From: Planctomycetota bacterium
Lineage (GTDB): Bacteria; Planctomycetota; Phycisphaerae; Phycisphaerales; UBA5793
Reading direction: 5' to 3'
Assembly (NCBI GenBank): GCA_013112555.1
Contig: JABFGK010000001.1
Location: 1-64,000 of the forward strand
Length of the DNA: 64,000 bases
Below are positions 18,985 through 31,482 of the stretch, in pieces (position 1 is the first letter of the stretch; each line of letters starts with the position of its first letter). A program made the translations under genes and the position numbers. Under the pieces are notes generated by a model. The model ran no database searches. It was not told the origin of the DNA and was given only the letters and a program-made list of their open reading frames with translations.

Positions 18985-21297
18985 TCAGGACGCGCTGCGG
19001 GGGGACGGCTTGTGCTGAACCAACTGCACGGTCCGACCGGCGTGGATCACGCGCAGCAACTGGGCCGGATCGGACGCGTTGAGCAACTTCATCCGAGTCC
19101 CCTCATCGGCGACGAGTCGCGCAATCTCCGCGAGTGTGGCCAGATGCCCCTCCGGGTCGCCGGCCGGGCTGATCACCATGAACACGAGCCGCACCGGTTG
19201 CCCGTCAGGGGCCCCGAATGAAATCCCGCTCGGAATCTGTGCCACGGCGCACATGCGCGCTTCGAGTGTGCGGCAATAAGCATGCGGGACCGCGACCCCG
19301 TGCCCCAGCGCGGTCGGGAACACCCGCTCACGCTCGGTCAACTCGGACAGCAGATCCTCCTTCGGGATCGCCGGCACCTGCTTCACAAAGCGCTCCACCA
19401 GGTCAGCAAACAGTGACGCCACATCGTGCACATGCAGCCGCACTGCCAGATCCGGGCGCAGCGCCCGCATGAGATAGTCACCCTGTCGCTGCAGGCACAA
19501 CAGCGCCTGGGCACCGTCATCCTCATCGCCACGCTCATCCTCCGGTGCTGCTGATGTTTTTCCGATGGCGACCGGTTCCACGATCTCGATGCGAGATTTT
19601 GAGTTCACTCGTATGATCACCGTCCCCGACCATGCCCCGGACTCGATCTCCTCTGTCTCCACCGTCACTGTGCGTGCTTCCATTCGTGACATCTCGGCGC
19701 TCAGTAACTGCGGCTTCGGCAGGTTGCTCCAGACCGGCCGACCCGTCTCGCCATCTCGGGCCGACCCTTCGCCCGTCGTGTTGTTTTCCGAGTCCAGTAC
19801 GGCCGAACTCCAGCGGTACACCCGGTCACGACCGAGTACCTTCGACCACACGGCCCCGAGTCGTGCGTTCAGATCCTCGTTGTCCGTCAGTGCCAGCAGA
19901 TACCCGATGCCGGCAATGCCGGTCCGCTCCAGCAGTGTCGTGTCACGCGCATCGCCGTACATCGCACTGAGCCCCTCAACCTGCGCATCCGATACAGCCC
20001 GCCGATTCGTATCCACGAGCATCACCCCGACACCGGTCTGTGCATGAATGAACTTGGCAACATCGCGCGAGAACCGATTCGACCCGACGATCAGCCAGCC
20101 CGTCGGGTCCGGGGCCCGCACCCGCAGCAGGCTTGCCACCGGGCCGGCGGTCAGGCCCTGCAGCAGGATCGTCGAGATGATGACCGAATACACAAACGTC
20201 TCAATCAGCAGCGGGTTTCGTTCCTCCGGCAACGACAATGCCACGAGCGATGCCATCGATGCAGCCACAATACCTCGTGGTGCGATCCATGACAGAAACG
20301 CCTGTTCCCGCCAGTTCAGATTCAATCCCCGTGAGCAGATCATGATGCTCAACGGTCGTATCACGACGATCACGACGGCGACCACCCCGGCCCCTGCCAG
20401 GCCGAACGTCTTGAACTGATCAAACCCGAGTCGTGCCGACAGCAGAATGAACAAGGTGCCGATCAGCAGGTCCGTCACCTCGGCCTTGAACTGTCGCAAC
20501 TCGCGTAACTGGGTCGGCTTGTTCAGGCCGAGCAGAAAACCGGCCACCGTCACCGACAGCAACCCAGCCTCGGAAACGAGTAACTCGGCCGTCCCAAATG
20601 TCACCAACGCCATCGCCAGTGCAAAAATGTTGGCCATGTCGTCCGGCACGAGCCGTTTGCGCAGGCACAGAATCATGAGTACCCCGCCGATCACGCCGAA
20701 CGACAAACCGACCGCAAAACGCAGCCCCAGATTCGCCAGCACTGCCTGACCGCCCGAGCCCGTGATCCATTCAAAGCACAGAATCGCAATGAACACGCCG
20801 ATCGGATCGATCAGCACGCCCTCCCAGTGCAACACATTGTGCAAACGCGGCGTCACCCGCACACGCTTCAGCAGCGGCGCGATGACCGTCGGCCCGGTGA
20901 CGATCACGAGACTGCCGGCCACGATGGCCAGATCCAGGTCCATCCCCATGATGAAGCGAAGTGCAGCCGCCGTGCAGAGCCACGTGATAAGCACCCCCAC
21001 CGACAAAAGCCGTCGAATCATGGCCGGTGCCGACCGGAAGCCTGACAGATCGAGCGTCAGGCCCCCCTCAAACAGAATCAGACCGACGGCCAGCGACACG
21101 AGTACCCGCAGCCCGTCCTCCTGGAGCGAATCCGGATGGACAATCTCCAGCCCCCGTGGCCCTAACGCCATCCCCCCGAGCAGCAGCAGCACGATCCCGG
21201 GGATGTTGAGCCGCCGGGCAACGACCAACAGCAATACGCCGGCTGAGACGGCAGCCACCATCGTGATCATCAGGTTGTGAGGTGTATCGTGAGGCAT
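18985..21297 (-). CDS. NhaP-type cation/proton antiporter fused to RCK (TrkA-N) and PTS EIIA-like domains
   Basis: About 770 residues from the ATG at 21297; the frame is open to 21411 but the extra piece looks non-coding. Residues 1 to about 395 are a CPA1 antiporter with about 12 membrane helices, including VGLILFEGGLTLDLS and VTGPTVIAPLLKRV. Next comes a TrkA-N/RCK-like nucleotide domain (LIVGSNRFSRDVAKFIHAQ, MYGDARDTTLLERTGIAGIG, LALTDNEDLNA). The C-terminal 150 residues form a type-2 EIIA domain with the phospho-histidine motif HGVAVPHAYC. It probably exchanges Na+ or K+ for H+ across the inner membrane and may be controlled by nucleotide binding and by phosphorylation on the EIIA histidine. 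The last point is inference. Confidence 0.85.
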   Translation of the reverse strand: MPHDTPHNLMITMVAAVSAGVLLLVVARRLNIPGIVLLLLGGMALGPRGLEIVHPDSLQEDGLRVLVSLAVGLILFEGGLTLDLSGFRSAPAMIRRLLSVGVLITWLCTAAALRFIMGMDLDLAIVAGSLVIVTGPTVIAPLLKRVRVTPRLHNVLHWEGVLIDPIGVFIAILCFEWITGSGGQAVLANLGLRFAVGLSFGVIGGVLMILCLRKRLVPDDMANIFALAMALVTFGTAELLVSEAGLLSVTVAGFLLGLNKPTQLRELRQFKAEVTDLLIGTLFILLSARLGFDQFKTFGLAGAGVVAVVIVVIRPLSIMICSRGLNLNWREQAFLSWIAPRGIVAASMASLVALSLPEERNPLLIETFVYSVIISTILLQGLTAGPVASLLRVRAPDPTGWLIVGSNRFSRDVAKFIHAQTGVGVMLVDTNRRAVSDAQVEGLSAMYGDARDTTLLERTGIAGIGYLLALTDNEDLNARLGAVWSKVLGRDRVYRWSSAVLDSENNTTGEGSARDGETGRPVWSNLPKPQLLSAEMSRMEARTVTVETEEIESGAWSGTVIIRVNSKSRIEIVEPVAIGKTSAAPEDERGDEDDGAQALLCLQRQGDYLMRALRPDLAVRLHVHDVASLFADLVERFVKQVPAIPKEDLLSELTERERVFPTALGHGVAVPHAYCRTLEARMCAVAQIPSGISFGAPDGQPVRLVFMVISPAGDPEGHLATLAEIARLVADEGTRMKLLNASDPAQLLRVIHAGRTVQLVQHKPSPRSAS

Positions 21298-21521
21298 CGC
21301 GGATCGTGTGTGTCGTGTCCCAGGAACGGGTTCAGAACGCCACAGAGCATACCGCCCGGGATGCAGGTTCACCACTACGGCCCCGGGACTGTCGGATGTT
21401 CGATTCCTCATCGTTGCCGCTGCAGACTGCCCACCCTATCCTTGATCCCGGTTCGGCCGGCTGTGTCAGGATGCGTGTTCCACTCACGAATCCGGCCAGT
21501 CTGACCGAAAAGAACCTTGTT

Positions 21522-21594
21522 GGGGCGGTAGCTCAATTGGGAGAGCGCCTCGGTCGCATCGAGGAGGTTGTGAGTTCGACCCTCATCCGCTCCA
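21522..21594 (+). tRNA. tRNA-Ala(CGC)
   Basis: 73 bases forming a full cloverleaf. The acceptor GGGGCGG pairs with CCGCTCC and keeps the G3:U70 pair that marks alanine tRNA. D-arm GCTCAATTGGGAGAGC, anticodon stem CCTCG/CGAGG with loop GTCGCAT (anticodon CGC, codon GCG), and T-arm GTGAG-TTCGACC-CTCAT. CCA is not encoded (TTTG follows). Confidence 0.95.
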
Positions 21595-21727
21595 TTTGTT
21601 GATCCCTCAGATCTCGGCAGTAACTGGCTCGGCACCAATCGCTTACGTTCTTGACACGGTCGCAGTACCCGATCGAAACGACGGCCATCTTCCAACCAGT
21701 CACCTCACGACCCCCGGAGCATGACCG

Positions 21728-22591
21728 ATGACTGCCATCCAACGGCTCACCGATGCGCTGATCGACTATGCCGGCCTGTTTCCCCCGGCCGGCCTGGAAA
21801 TGGACCAGGCGGTCGCGTTGTACGCCAAGCATCGGGCCTCGCCGCACGCCCGCATCCTCAGCCACTTCATCTGCCCGGCCGTGCGACTCGAAGAGTTCGA
21901 GTTTCACGCCCGCCGATTGCTCAGCCCGGAGGATCCCTGGCCGTTGTCGGTGCTGATCGGGCATGACATCCAACTCGGGCTGTCAGCCATCCATCAGTTT
22001 CTCAAGCAGCATGATGACCGGGTCACGATCGACGTTCTGGAAGCACGGGTCGACACGGCAGCCCAGATTGATGAGGCCATCAACCATCTGCCGGAGTCCT
22101 GCACCGTCTACTTCGAGTTCCCGCTGACCCACGATTTTCGAGGCTATATCACGGCCCTGGCAGGCACCGGCCAGGGTGCCAAGATTCGGACCGGAGGCCT
22201 GACCCCGTCGCTGTTCCCGTCGGCCGTGGTTACCGCGAACTTCATCAACCTGTGCCACCAGGCGGACGTGCCCTTCAAGGCGACGGCCGGCCTGCATCAC
22301 CCGGTCCGGCACCGCAACGACACCATCGGGTGTCTCGAGCACGGGTTCTTCAACGTGTTCCTCGGGGCGGTGATGCTGCACACCCATCACCTGGATGAAT
22401 CAGACCTGGTGCGAATCATTCGGCTCACCGATGCCACTGCCTTCGCATTTGATGGCGATCGCGTGACGGTCAGCGACACCTGGACGGCCGACGCCGACCA
22501 AATCGCTTCCGCCCGTGAATGGGCTGTGTCATATGGCTCCTGCTCATTCGACGAACCGATCGAGGATCTGCAGGGGCTGAGGCTTCTCTGA
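21728..22591 (+). CDS. conserved protein of unknown function
   Basis: 287 residues, no signal peptide or membrane segment. Alternating strand/helix sequence and glycine turns suggest an alpha/beta barrel-like fold. Notable stretches: IDYAGLFPPAGLEMDQAV near the start, KIRTGGLTPSLFPSA in the middle, and VPFKATAGLHHPVRH followed by GFFNVFLGAVMLH, whose charged K, H and H residues look like an active site. I believe similar proteins occur widely in planctomycetes and acidobacteria, but I know no function. It follows tRNA-Ala at 133 bases. Confidence 0.75.
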   Translation: MTAIQRLTDALIDYAGLFPPAGLEMDQAVALYAKHRASPHARILSHFICPAVRLEEFEFHARRLLSPEDPWPLSVLIGHDIQLGLSAIHQFLKQHDDRVTIDVLEARVDTAAQIDEAINHLPESCTVYFEFPLTHDFRGYITALAGTGQGAKIRTGGLTPSLFPSAVVTANFINLCHQADVPFKATAGLHHPVRHRNDTIGCLEHGFFNVFLGAVMLHTHHLDESDLVRIIRLTDATAFAFDGDRVTVSDTWTADADQIASAREWAVSYGSCSFDEPIEDLQGLRLL

Positions 22592-22610
22592 ATCCTCGCG
22601 CATCAAGCCC

Positions 22611-22683
22611 GCCGGATCGCCGATCTCCCGATCGGCAGGCTTTACCGCATGTTTCCCGCCGGATCGCCGATCTCCCGATCGGC
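22611..22683. repeat. two direct copies of a 26-base hairpin repeat
   Basis: GCCGGATC followed by GCCGATCTCCCGATCGGC occurs at 22611-22636 and 22658-22683. Within each, GCCGATC and GATCGGC pair around a TCCC loop. The second copy is followed by CTTCTTCGTTTTCC and could end the upstream transcript. A diverged relative lies at 35370-35394. Confidence 0.7.
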
Positions 22684-22769
22684 CTTCTTCGTTTTCCTCT
22701 GGACACGTGCACCGACGTGTGGTACATTGCGATCGCCCAAGAGTAGTTGTATAAGTAGGATTATCACAC

Positions 22770-24167
22770 GTGCCACCACATGACAGGACACCATCGCGCC
22801 AAGCCTTCCTGACACTGACAGCGCTCGCCGTCGTGTGTCTGAGCAACGTGACGACCGCTGCGCTGGCACAATCGGATCAGTACGCTGTTATTGATATCGG
22901 CGGCCTGGGGGGCGGCTTTACTAAAGCATGGGGAATCAACAATTCGGGAACAGTCACCGGCGTGTCGTTTACGGATGGCGATTTATACTATCGCGCGTTT
23001 CAATGGAGCTGTGGGGGTATACAAGACCTTGGAAGCTTCGGTGGGCCTGGGCTAAACAGCCACGGTGATGGTATCAACGATATGGGGGACATTTGTGGGT
23101 GGTCCGACTATGAGGGAGGTGCACCGTTTGACTATCATACGTTTGTCTCGCGCGATGGAGTCATGTATGACCTAGGAACACTAGGCGGCGATTCCTCTGA
23201 GGCCTATGACATTAATGATGTGGGCATTGTGGTTGGAGTATCAGAGACGGTTCCCGGCGATGCTGAATCCCTCGCATGCAAGTGGGTGCATGGGGTGCCG
23301 GTTGCTTTGCCTGGTATCGGCGGTCGCATCTCTAGAGCCTTTGGTGTGAATAACGCAGGCTTTGTTGTAGGGAAGTCAGGAGCAAAGACCTTTACAGAGC
23401 ACGCTGTTTACTGGACGCCGAACAATGAGATCGTTGAGTTGGACAAGAACCGGCAGTCCAGGAGCACTGCCATGTCCATCAACGATGCGGGTTGGATTGT
23501 AGGGCAGGCAAGCGCTGGATCAGATGATCATGCGCACTTATGGGTGAGCGGCCACTCGTTCGACATTCATGACTCTGCAGAGGATGATTCGCTCGCGTGG
23601 GCGATCAACAACAACAACCAGGTCGTTGGGCATACATGGTCATACGGCGAGGATGGTTGGCACTTCTATTGGGATGAGGAAAGTGGCATGGTCAGGCTGG
23701 AGGACCTGGCTCCAACCCGTTGTGATTGGATATTCAGGGGCGCATTTGACATCAATGATCTTGGCCAGATTGTGGGCTCGGGTCAGCGTACCGGTGATGG
23801 ACCGTGGGATCGACACGGTTTCTTGATGACTCCCGTCTACCCATCCTTTGATTTATCACAACCATCCCCTGCCATTGCCGGCAAGATGAACGGCATCCAG
23901 GCGACGAATGTCGAGCCGGGTGCGAAGGTGTACTTTGTGTACGGCTTCGAAGGTGGCGGCACATTGATACCGACCTGCGACGTCACCGTTAATGCGCTGC
24001 AGATCGACAACGCTCAGGTGGCCGGCTCAGCGATCGCAGATATAAACGGCGTGGCGGAACTGCGCGGCAGAGTGGCTAAGAACATGAGCGGCCGGACGTT
24101 GCTCTTCCAGGCCCTCATCCCAAGTTCGTGTGAGATAAGCAATCTGGTCGTGCAGAAATTTGAGTGA
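22770..24167 (+). CDS. secreted HAF-repeat protein with planctomycete C-terminal module
   Basis: 465 residues from a GTG. A signal peptide (about 1-34) ends in TTAALAQS. The body carries about seven HAF-type repeats of the pattern DLGxxGG...A..IN..G.VVG, for example YDLGTLGGDSSEAYDINDVG, FGVNNAGFVVG, SINDAGWIVG and INDLGQIVGSG. These are thought to form a beta-propeller. The last 90 residues (from SPAIAGKMNGIQ) form a separate module with YFVYGFEGGGTLIPTCDV and two cysteines, also recognisable in the secreted protein at 42390-43496. It probably acts outside the cytoplasm; role unknown. A terminator-like palindrome follows 10 bases after the stop. Confidence 0.8.
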   Translation: MPPHDRTPSRQAFLTLTALAVVCLSNVTTAALAQSDQYAVIDIGGLGGGFTKAWGINNSGTVTGVSFTDGDLYYRAFQWSCGGIQDLGSFGGPGLNSHGDGINDMGDICGWSDYEGGAPFDYHTFVSRDGVMYDLGTLGGDSSEAYDINDVGIVVGVSETVPGDAESLACKWVHGVPVALPGIGGRISRAFGVNNAGFVVGKSGAKTFTEHAVYWTPNNEIVELDKNRQSRSTAMSINDAGWIVGQASAGSDDHAHLWVSGHSFDIHDSAEDDSLAWAINNNNQVVGHTWSYGEDGWHFYWDEESGMVRLEDLAPTRCDWIFRGAFDINDLGQIVGSGQRTGDGPWDRHGFLMTPVYPSFDLSQPSPAIAGKMNGIQATNVEPGAKVYFVYGFEGGGTLIPTCDVTVNALQIDNAQVAGSAIADINGVAELRGRVAKNMSGRTLLFQALIPSSCEISNLVVQKFE

Positions 24168-24177
24168 GTGTTAAGTA

Positions 24178-24441
24178 GGGGCACATTGCATGTGCCCCAA
24201 ATCCGTAGGGTGGGATAAGCGACGGTTTCGGAGCGCATCCCACCGGCAAGCAGTTACTGATTTCATATCGTGTCAGGCAGTAGGAATTAATTCCTACTGC
24301 CGGAGCACTCAGTCTCGTGGTCTCGTAGGTCAGGTTGAAACCTGACCTTGTATTATGCGCTGTTCAGCGATATAGAGACTCGATGCATAGGCTGAGGGAG
24401 TAATGGTTGACGCTCCACCGCTGGCCAGCGGTGGAGCGTCA
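24178..24441. repeat. array of five different palindromes
   Basis: Five unrelated inverted repeats in 264 bases. 24178-24198: GGGGCACAT-TGC-ATGTGCCCC. 24209-24244: GGTGGGAT...ATCCCACC. 24276-24301: perfect 26-base palindrome with half GGCAGTAGGAATT. 24327-24348: AGGTCAGGTT-GA-AACCTGACCT. 24408-24441: perfect 34-base palindrome with half TGACGCTCCACCGCTGG. No coding frame is credible. They resemble intergenic REP-like families that collect near transposons. Confidence 0.8.
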
Positions 24442-24443
24442 GC

Positions 24444-24512
24444 GGCCGGCCGACAGATCGTCCTGACCTCGGTCCCGATGAGACCGCAGTGTAGCGTGAT
24501 CGTCGGTCGGCC
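24444..24512 (+). ncRNA. possible IS110 bridge-RNA leader (structured upstream region)
   Basis: Between the last palindrome and the IS110 transposase start (about 24442-24595) there are some 150 non-coding bases. An 11-base stem, GGCCGGCCGAC (24444-24454) with GTCGGTCGGCC (24502-24512), encloses a 47-base loop. In IS110 elements the region upstream of the recombinase gene encodes a bridge RNA with such stems and large internal loops. Assignment here is by position and structure only; the right-hand half of the leader may belong to it too. Confidence 0.4.
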
Positions 24513-24595
24513 TCTTTCGCATCAACCCGAACAGTCGCAGGAGCTCCGCGGCCAGTCGCTGCCGGAAGCTCGAATCACAAGGAAGGGCCAACGCG

Positions 24596-25568
<973 letters not shown>

Positions 25569-25630
25569 CTTCGAAGACAGTCGCTTAATAAACAGCCTGA
25601 CGTGGAGGGGCGAGGGAGGAGAGAAGATGG

Positions 25631-25650
25631 ATTCCCGCGTTCGCGGGAAT
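25631..25650. repeat. palindrome ATTCCCGCG-TT-CGCGGGAAT
   Basis: Perfect 9-base stem with TT between the arms, in the context GG-palindrome-GACG. This short intergenic hairpin is frequent in many bacteria. It lies 62 bases after the IS110 transposase stop and may mark the right flank of the element. Confidence 0.6.
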
Positions 25651-25750
25651 GACGAGTGAGGTGGCATTGCATGATGCTTGCGCATCATCTCATCATCATC
25701 CCCCCGGCAGATCTGGGGGCTGATCGAGGCCAGGCGGTGGATGGAATTGC

Positions 25751-25797
25751 AAAAGGGGCCGGGGGTCGCTTCCATCAAGAAACGACTCCCGACCCCT
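25751..25797 (-). terminator. intrinsic terminator of rpmA
   Basis: On the minus strand GGGGTCGGGAGTCG pairs with CGAC and a following G/C-rich arm ending GGCCCC, then TTTT (AAAA at 25751-25754 on the plus strand). It starts 18 bases after the rpmA stop. Confidence 0.7.
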
Positions 25798-25814
25798 CTG
25801 TTACTCTTACCGCT

Positions 25815-26102
25815 TCACTCAGCCGTCTTGTCGACCAGATCGAACCTCGGAATCGACGTGTCGGCCGGGATGATGTCAACAAACCGATTCCCACGATACT
25901 GCACGTGGCCGTCAGCCACCGCATACAGCGTGTCATCCTTGGCGCGCCGGACCAGATAGCCGGCCTTGAACGGCGTGCCGCACTGCCGCACGATCACCGA
26001 GCCTGACTTGGCAAACTCGCCGCCGTACAACTTGATCCCGCGATACTGTGGATTGGAGTCACGACCGTTCTTGGTCGAGCCTTGTCCCTTTTTATGCGCC
26101 AT
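25815..26102 (-). CDS. rpmA: 50S ribosomal protein bL27
   Basis: 95 residues starting MAHKKGQGSTKNGRDS, the conserved N-terminus that reaches the peptidyl transferase centre, then PQYRGIKLYGGE, VIVRQCGTPFKAG, LYAVADGHVQY. The ATG at 26102 is the family start; the longer frame to 26246 is upstream sequence. There is no bL21 gene (rplU) directly upstream and no obgE downstream, unlike the common rplU-rpmA-obgE order. A terminator follows, so it looks monocistronic or is read with the upstream hypothetical gene. Confidence 0.96.
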   Translation of the reverse strand: MAHKKGQGSTKNGRDSNPQYRGIKLYGGEFAKSGSVIVRQCGTPFKAGYLVRRAKDDTLYAVADGHVQYRGNRFVDIIPADTSIPRFDLVDKTAE

Positions 26103-26230
26103 GACACTGTCCCAAATGTATAAAAAGCCGATTCGTCTTACACGTATGCACCTTGATCCGGATCGACACGTTCCGATGCCAATCCCACCAGAATCTCCCC
26201 CATTTTCAGGCCGCGGAGTGTAGCAGCCGT

Positions 26231-26902
26231 CTATCGCATGATCCACCGCTCGGAATCAAACACGACCGGGGTCTGGATATTGGCAGTCGGCTCACCCGGG
26301 GCCAGATAGTGCCGTTGCAACGTCTTACGCACAATGACCTCTTCGGCCGTGGCGGGGTTCACGGCGACCTGGGTCTCGCTCGACAATCCGCTGATAAAGA
26401 CCGATACATCGTCGATATCGAGGCTGTGAGCCTTCCAGATAAACAGGACCTCGCGGGCGTTTTCCTTGCCGATCTGAATCTGCCCGATCACCTCAGTGGA
26501 CGTTTCGAGCAGCGGATTCCCGATCATGGCACGCAGTTGCTGCGACACCTCGTAGGTCACATCCTGGCTTTCCGCAATGATGTCGCCGGCGTCGGTATAG
26601 AGCGTGGCTGATGGAACAAAGGTCTGATCCTGCTCAGTCCGGTTTGTGACCAGACATGTCATAAACCAGTAATACTGGCGGTCCATCTGGATCAGGCGTA
26701 GTTCATGCACGACCTTGAACTTCAACTCCCAACGAGGCGGGGCCGTGCTCGGAGTCGGTGCCTGGGCTGCCATGGCGAGCGTCGCCAGTACCAGCACACA
26801 CAGGCTCAGGGCACCGGCGAACCGTTGCGCGCGGGAAAAAGGCGTGGCAGCAGCAGGCCGGACCTCGGTCTCGATGGCTGTCATACGGTCACCACTGGTC
26901 AT
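26231..26902 (-). CDS. secreted or membrane-anchored protein of unknown function
   Basis: 223 residues; an N-terminal hydrophobic segment (FAGALSLCVLVLATLAMAA, about residues 28-46) acts as a signal peptide or anchor and is followed by a proline-rich linker. The rest is a single predicted beta-rich domain (WELKFKVVHELRLIQMD, YYWFMTCLVTNRTEQDQTFV, VLFIWKAHSLDIDDVSVFIS). It looks like planctomycete periplasmic proteins of unknown role. A second ATG six codons in is possible. Lies 128 bases upstream of rpmA on the same strand. Confidence 0.65.
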   Translation of the reverse strand: MTSGDRMTAIETEVRPAAATPFSRAQRFAGALSLCVLVLATLAMAAQAPTPSTAPPRWELKFKVVHELRLIQMDRQYYWFMTCLVTNRTEQDQTFVPSATLYTDAGDIIAESQDVTYEVSQQLRAMIGNPLLETSTEVIGQIQIGKENAREVLFIWKAHSLDIDDVSVFISGLSSETQVAVNPATAEEVIVRKTLQRHYLAPGEPTANIQTPVVFDSERWIMR

Positions 26903-27250
26903 GATTCAGGCTCCGGGTGGGATCGGTCGGTTGGTGGCACGCCCGTGTGCCTCTCGTGTGTCGGCACATGCCGGGACACGAAAAGGCCGAAGGCCGAAGG
27001 TGGGGCACGACACATGTCGCACATACCTGCCGTGCAGTGCCGGATTCTACAGGGTTTTGCCCTGCCGTCAACGGGAAAACGCTGCGGTGCAGGTCGGTCG
27101 AGTCCGGCCGTGTCCGAGCCGGGTCCGGCAGACCCCACCGACGACCCGATACCATCTATACTGCAGAGGTCACACAGTAGTGACATTTGCCTCCGACTGA
27201 ACCCCCGGCCTCGGAGTTCCTGCCTTCAGGGCCAGTGCGAGAATCGGCTC
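26903..27250. other. intergenic region between divergent genes
   Basis: Upstream region for the secreted protein (minus) and the GNAT gene (plus). The plus frame stays open here, from 26705, but codon use and lack of homologous motifs argue against coding. GGCCGAA occurs twice in tandem at about 26987-27000. No clear promoter seen. Confidence 0.5.
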
Positions 27251-28309
27251 GTGTCCTCATCACCTCCCATCGTGCGCGTCCCACCCCAGGAGCTGCCATC
27301 GGCACTCAAGTCGCTCGTCATGTTCGGGCGACGGCAAACTGCCGTTACTATCAGATCGTTTATTGCGTATGCCGAGGCGGCGAACATGGACCTCGATCAG
27401 TGCTGGGCCATGCAGCAGGAAGACGGCCGACTCCACCCGGTATGCCTGGCCCTGCCCTCGCCCGGGGCGACTGCGATGGTGTTCGCGTCCGACGTTGGAA
27501 GTGCAAAGAATATTGATGTGTTTGAACAGGGTGTGCGAGTCCTGCGGCATGCACTGCGGCACATGGACACGTCGCGGATTCACCTGGCCCAGGCGCTCAT
27601 TGCCCGATCTGAGAAGGGGACCGGGAAGTTGTTACAGGACAGTGGGTTCGAGTGGCTGGCAGGGCTCAGTTATCTCGAACGCCGTATCGGGAGCAAGGAT
27701 CGTGCGCCGATTGGCAGCAGTCATCACGATGATCGGCTGGATTCCTTTGTGTTTGAGCCGCATGACGGGACCGGGAGTGACGGCAACGAATCAGATTTCA
27801 GTAGGGTGATCGAGGCCAGTTACGAGCAAACCCTTGACTGCCCAGGACTTCGAGGTGCCCGGACGATGCGAGAAGTCATGGAGGGGCACAAGGCCACGGG
27901 GTATTTCAGGCCGGATCTCTGGACCCTGGCTCGATGTGCCTCATCGAACAAGCCGGCCGGCGTGCTGCTGCTGAATCCACTGACTCCTTTGGATTCGGAG
28001 CCGGCGGATGAGCATGACGAGGATGGCGACGTCATTGCCGAACTGGTTTATCTGGGCATTCACCCGGATTTCAGGCAGCGTGGCCTGGCTCGGCGTCTGC
28101 TGGAGATCGGTATTGGGAAACTGGCTGCGACTCAGCGGATTACGAAGCTGGTCCTGGCCGTCGATGAAGTCAATGAGCCGGCCCGTCACCTGTACAAGTC
28201 GTTCTCCTTCTATCGTACGGACCGCCGGATCGCCTACATCTACCCCCTTGCGCACCGGGTAGCCGTGAATGACCGGATGGACTCCCCCGGCAGCGAGTGC
28301 GCTTCGTGA
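27251..28309 (+). CDS. GNAT-family N-acetyltransferase
   Basis: About 352 residues if the GTG at 27251 is used; the frame is open upstream to 26705 but that part lacks coding character. The C-terminal half (about 165-340) has the acetyl-CoA binding motif: VYLGIHPDFRQRGLARRLLE, then LVLAVDEVNEPARHLYKSFS and FYRTDRRIAYIYPL. The N-terminal half (FASDVGSAKNIDVFEQGV, LLQDSGFEWLAGLSYLERR) looks like a second, degenerate GNAT fold, so the protein may be a tandem GNAT of the mycothiol-synthase-like layout. The acetyl acceptor is unknown. Confidence 0.8.
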   Translation: MSSSPPIVRVPPQELPSALKSLVMFGRRQTAVTIRSFIAYAEAANMDLDQCWAMQQEDGRLHPVCLALPSPGATAMVFASDVGSAKNIDVFEQGVRVLRHALRHMDTSRIHLAQALIARSEKGTGKLLQDSGFEWLAGLSYLERRIGSKDRAPIGSSHHDDRLDSFVFEPHDGTGSDGNESDFSRVIEASYEQTLDCPGLRGARTMREVMEGHKATGYFRPDLWTLARCASSNKPAGVLLLNPLTPLDSEPADEHDEDGDVIAELVYLGIHPDFRQRGLARRLLEIGIGKLAATQRITKLVLAVDEVNEPARHLYKSFSFYRTDRRIAYIYPLAHRVAVNDRMDSPGSECAS

Positions 28310-28680
28310 TCTTGCCTTTTCCGGGCCTCTTTCGCCGGTTTCGAGCACGGTTCCCAGCCCCCCCGGTTCAGCAGGCGAACCGATTCACCGATAAGCCGTA
28401 GGGATGTCTGTACGAGCCTCATCGGCATCCGCTAATCGAAGTTGCTTGTCCGGTTTCGCCGTTGATTGGCGAATCAAGCGACTGCAAAGACAGGGCTGGG
28501 TCGATATTCCCATATAGAAGGGGTATCCGGCCATCCCTACGATGGGGCGCCCCAGGTTCCGATATCCTGAAATCCGGTGACTGCCGATGCTGTTCGGCTC
28601 CGGATCGACGGGATTCAAGGACTGTTTGTCGGAACCTGATATCTGACGCATGGGCCTGATACAGGTCCAAAGGAGGAGCC
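28310..28680. promoter_or_regulatory. clpC upstream region
   Basis: 370 bases without a gene. A strong AAAGGAGGAGCC ribosome site sits directly before the clpC ATG. I see no CIRCE (TTAGCACTC-N9-GAGTGCTAA) and no CtsR-type heptad repeat, so control of clpC is not the Firmicute type. Exact promoter not identified. Confidence 0.45.
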
Positions 28681-31350
<2,670 letters not shown>

Positions 31351-31446
31351 AGGCAGGCCACGGTGAGGTGTTTGGAGACTCACGCACAGGGTTTTTGATT
31401 CCCTGAGCAGGGTTGTCGTAGTAAGTTTCACAATTCAATCTTGATT

Positions 31447-31482
31447 GGAGGCCTGTCGCGACCCGGCAGGCCTCCTGTTTTT
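31447..31482 (+). terminator. intrinsic terminator after clpC
   Basis: GGAGGCCTG and CAGGCCTCC pair around a CG-rich loop, followed by TGTTTTT. It lies 97 bases after the clpC stop. Confidence 0.85.

Noticed and set aside
22611-22683. CRISPR array
   Set aside because: Only two direct copies with a 21-base gap and internal hairpins; no cas genes.
24178-24441. Riboswitch or attenuator for a downstream gene
   Set aside because: The palindromes are unrelated to each other and the next gene is a transposase; a repeat cluster explains it better.
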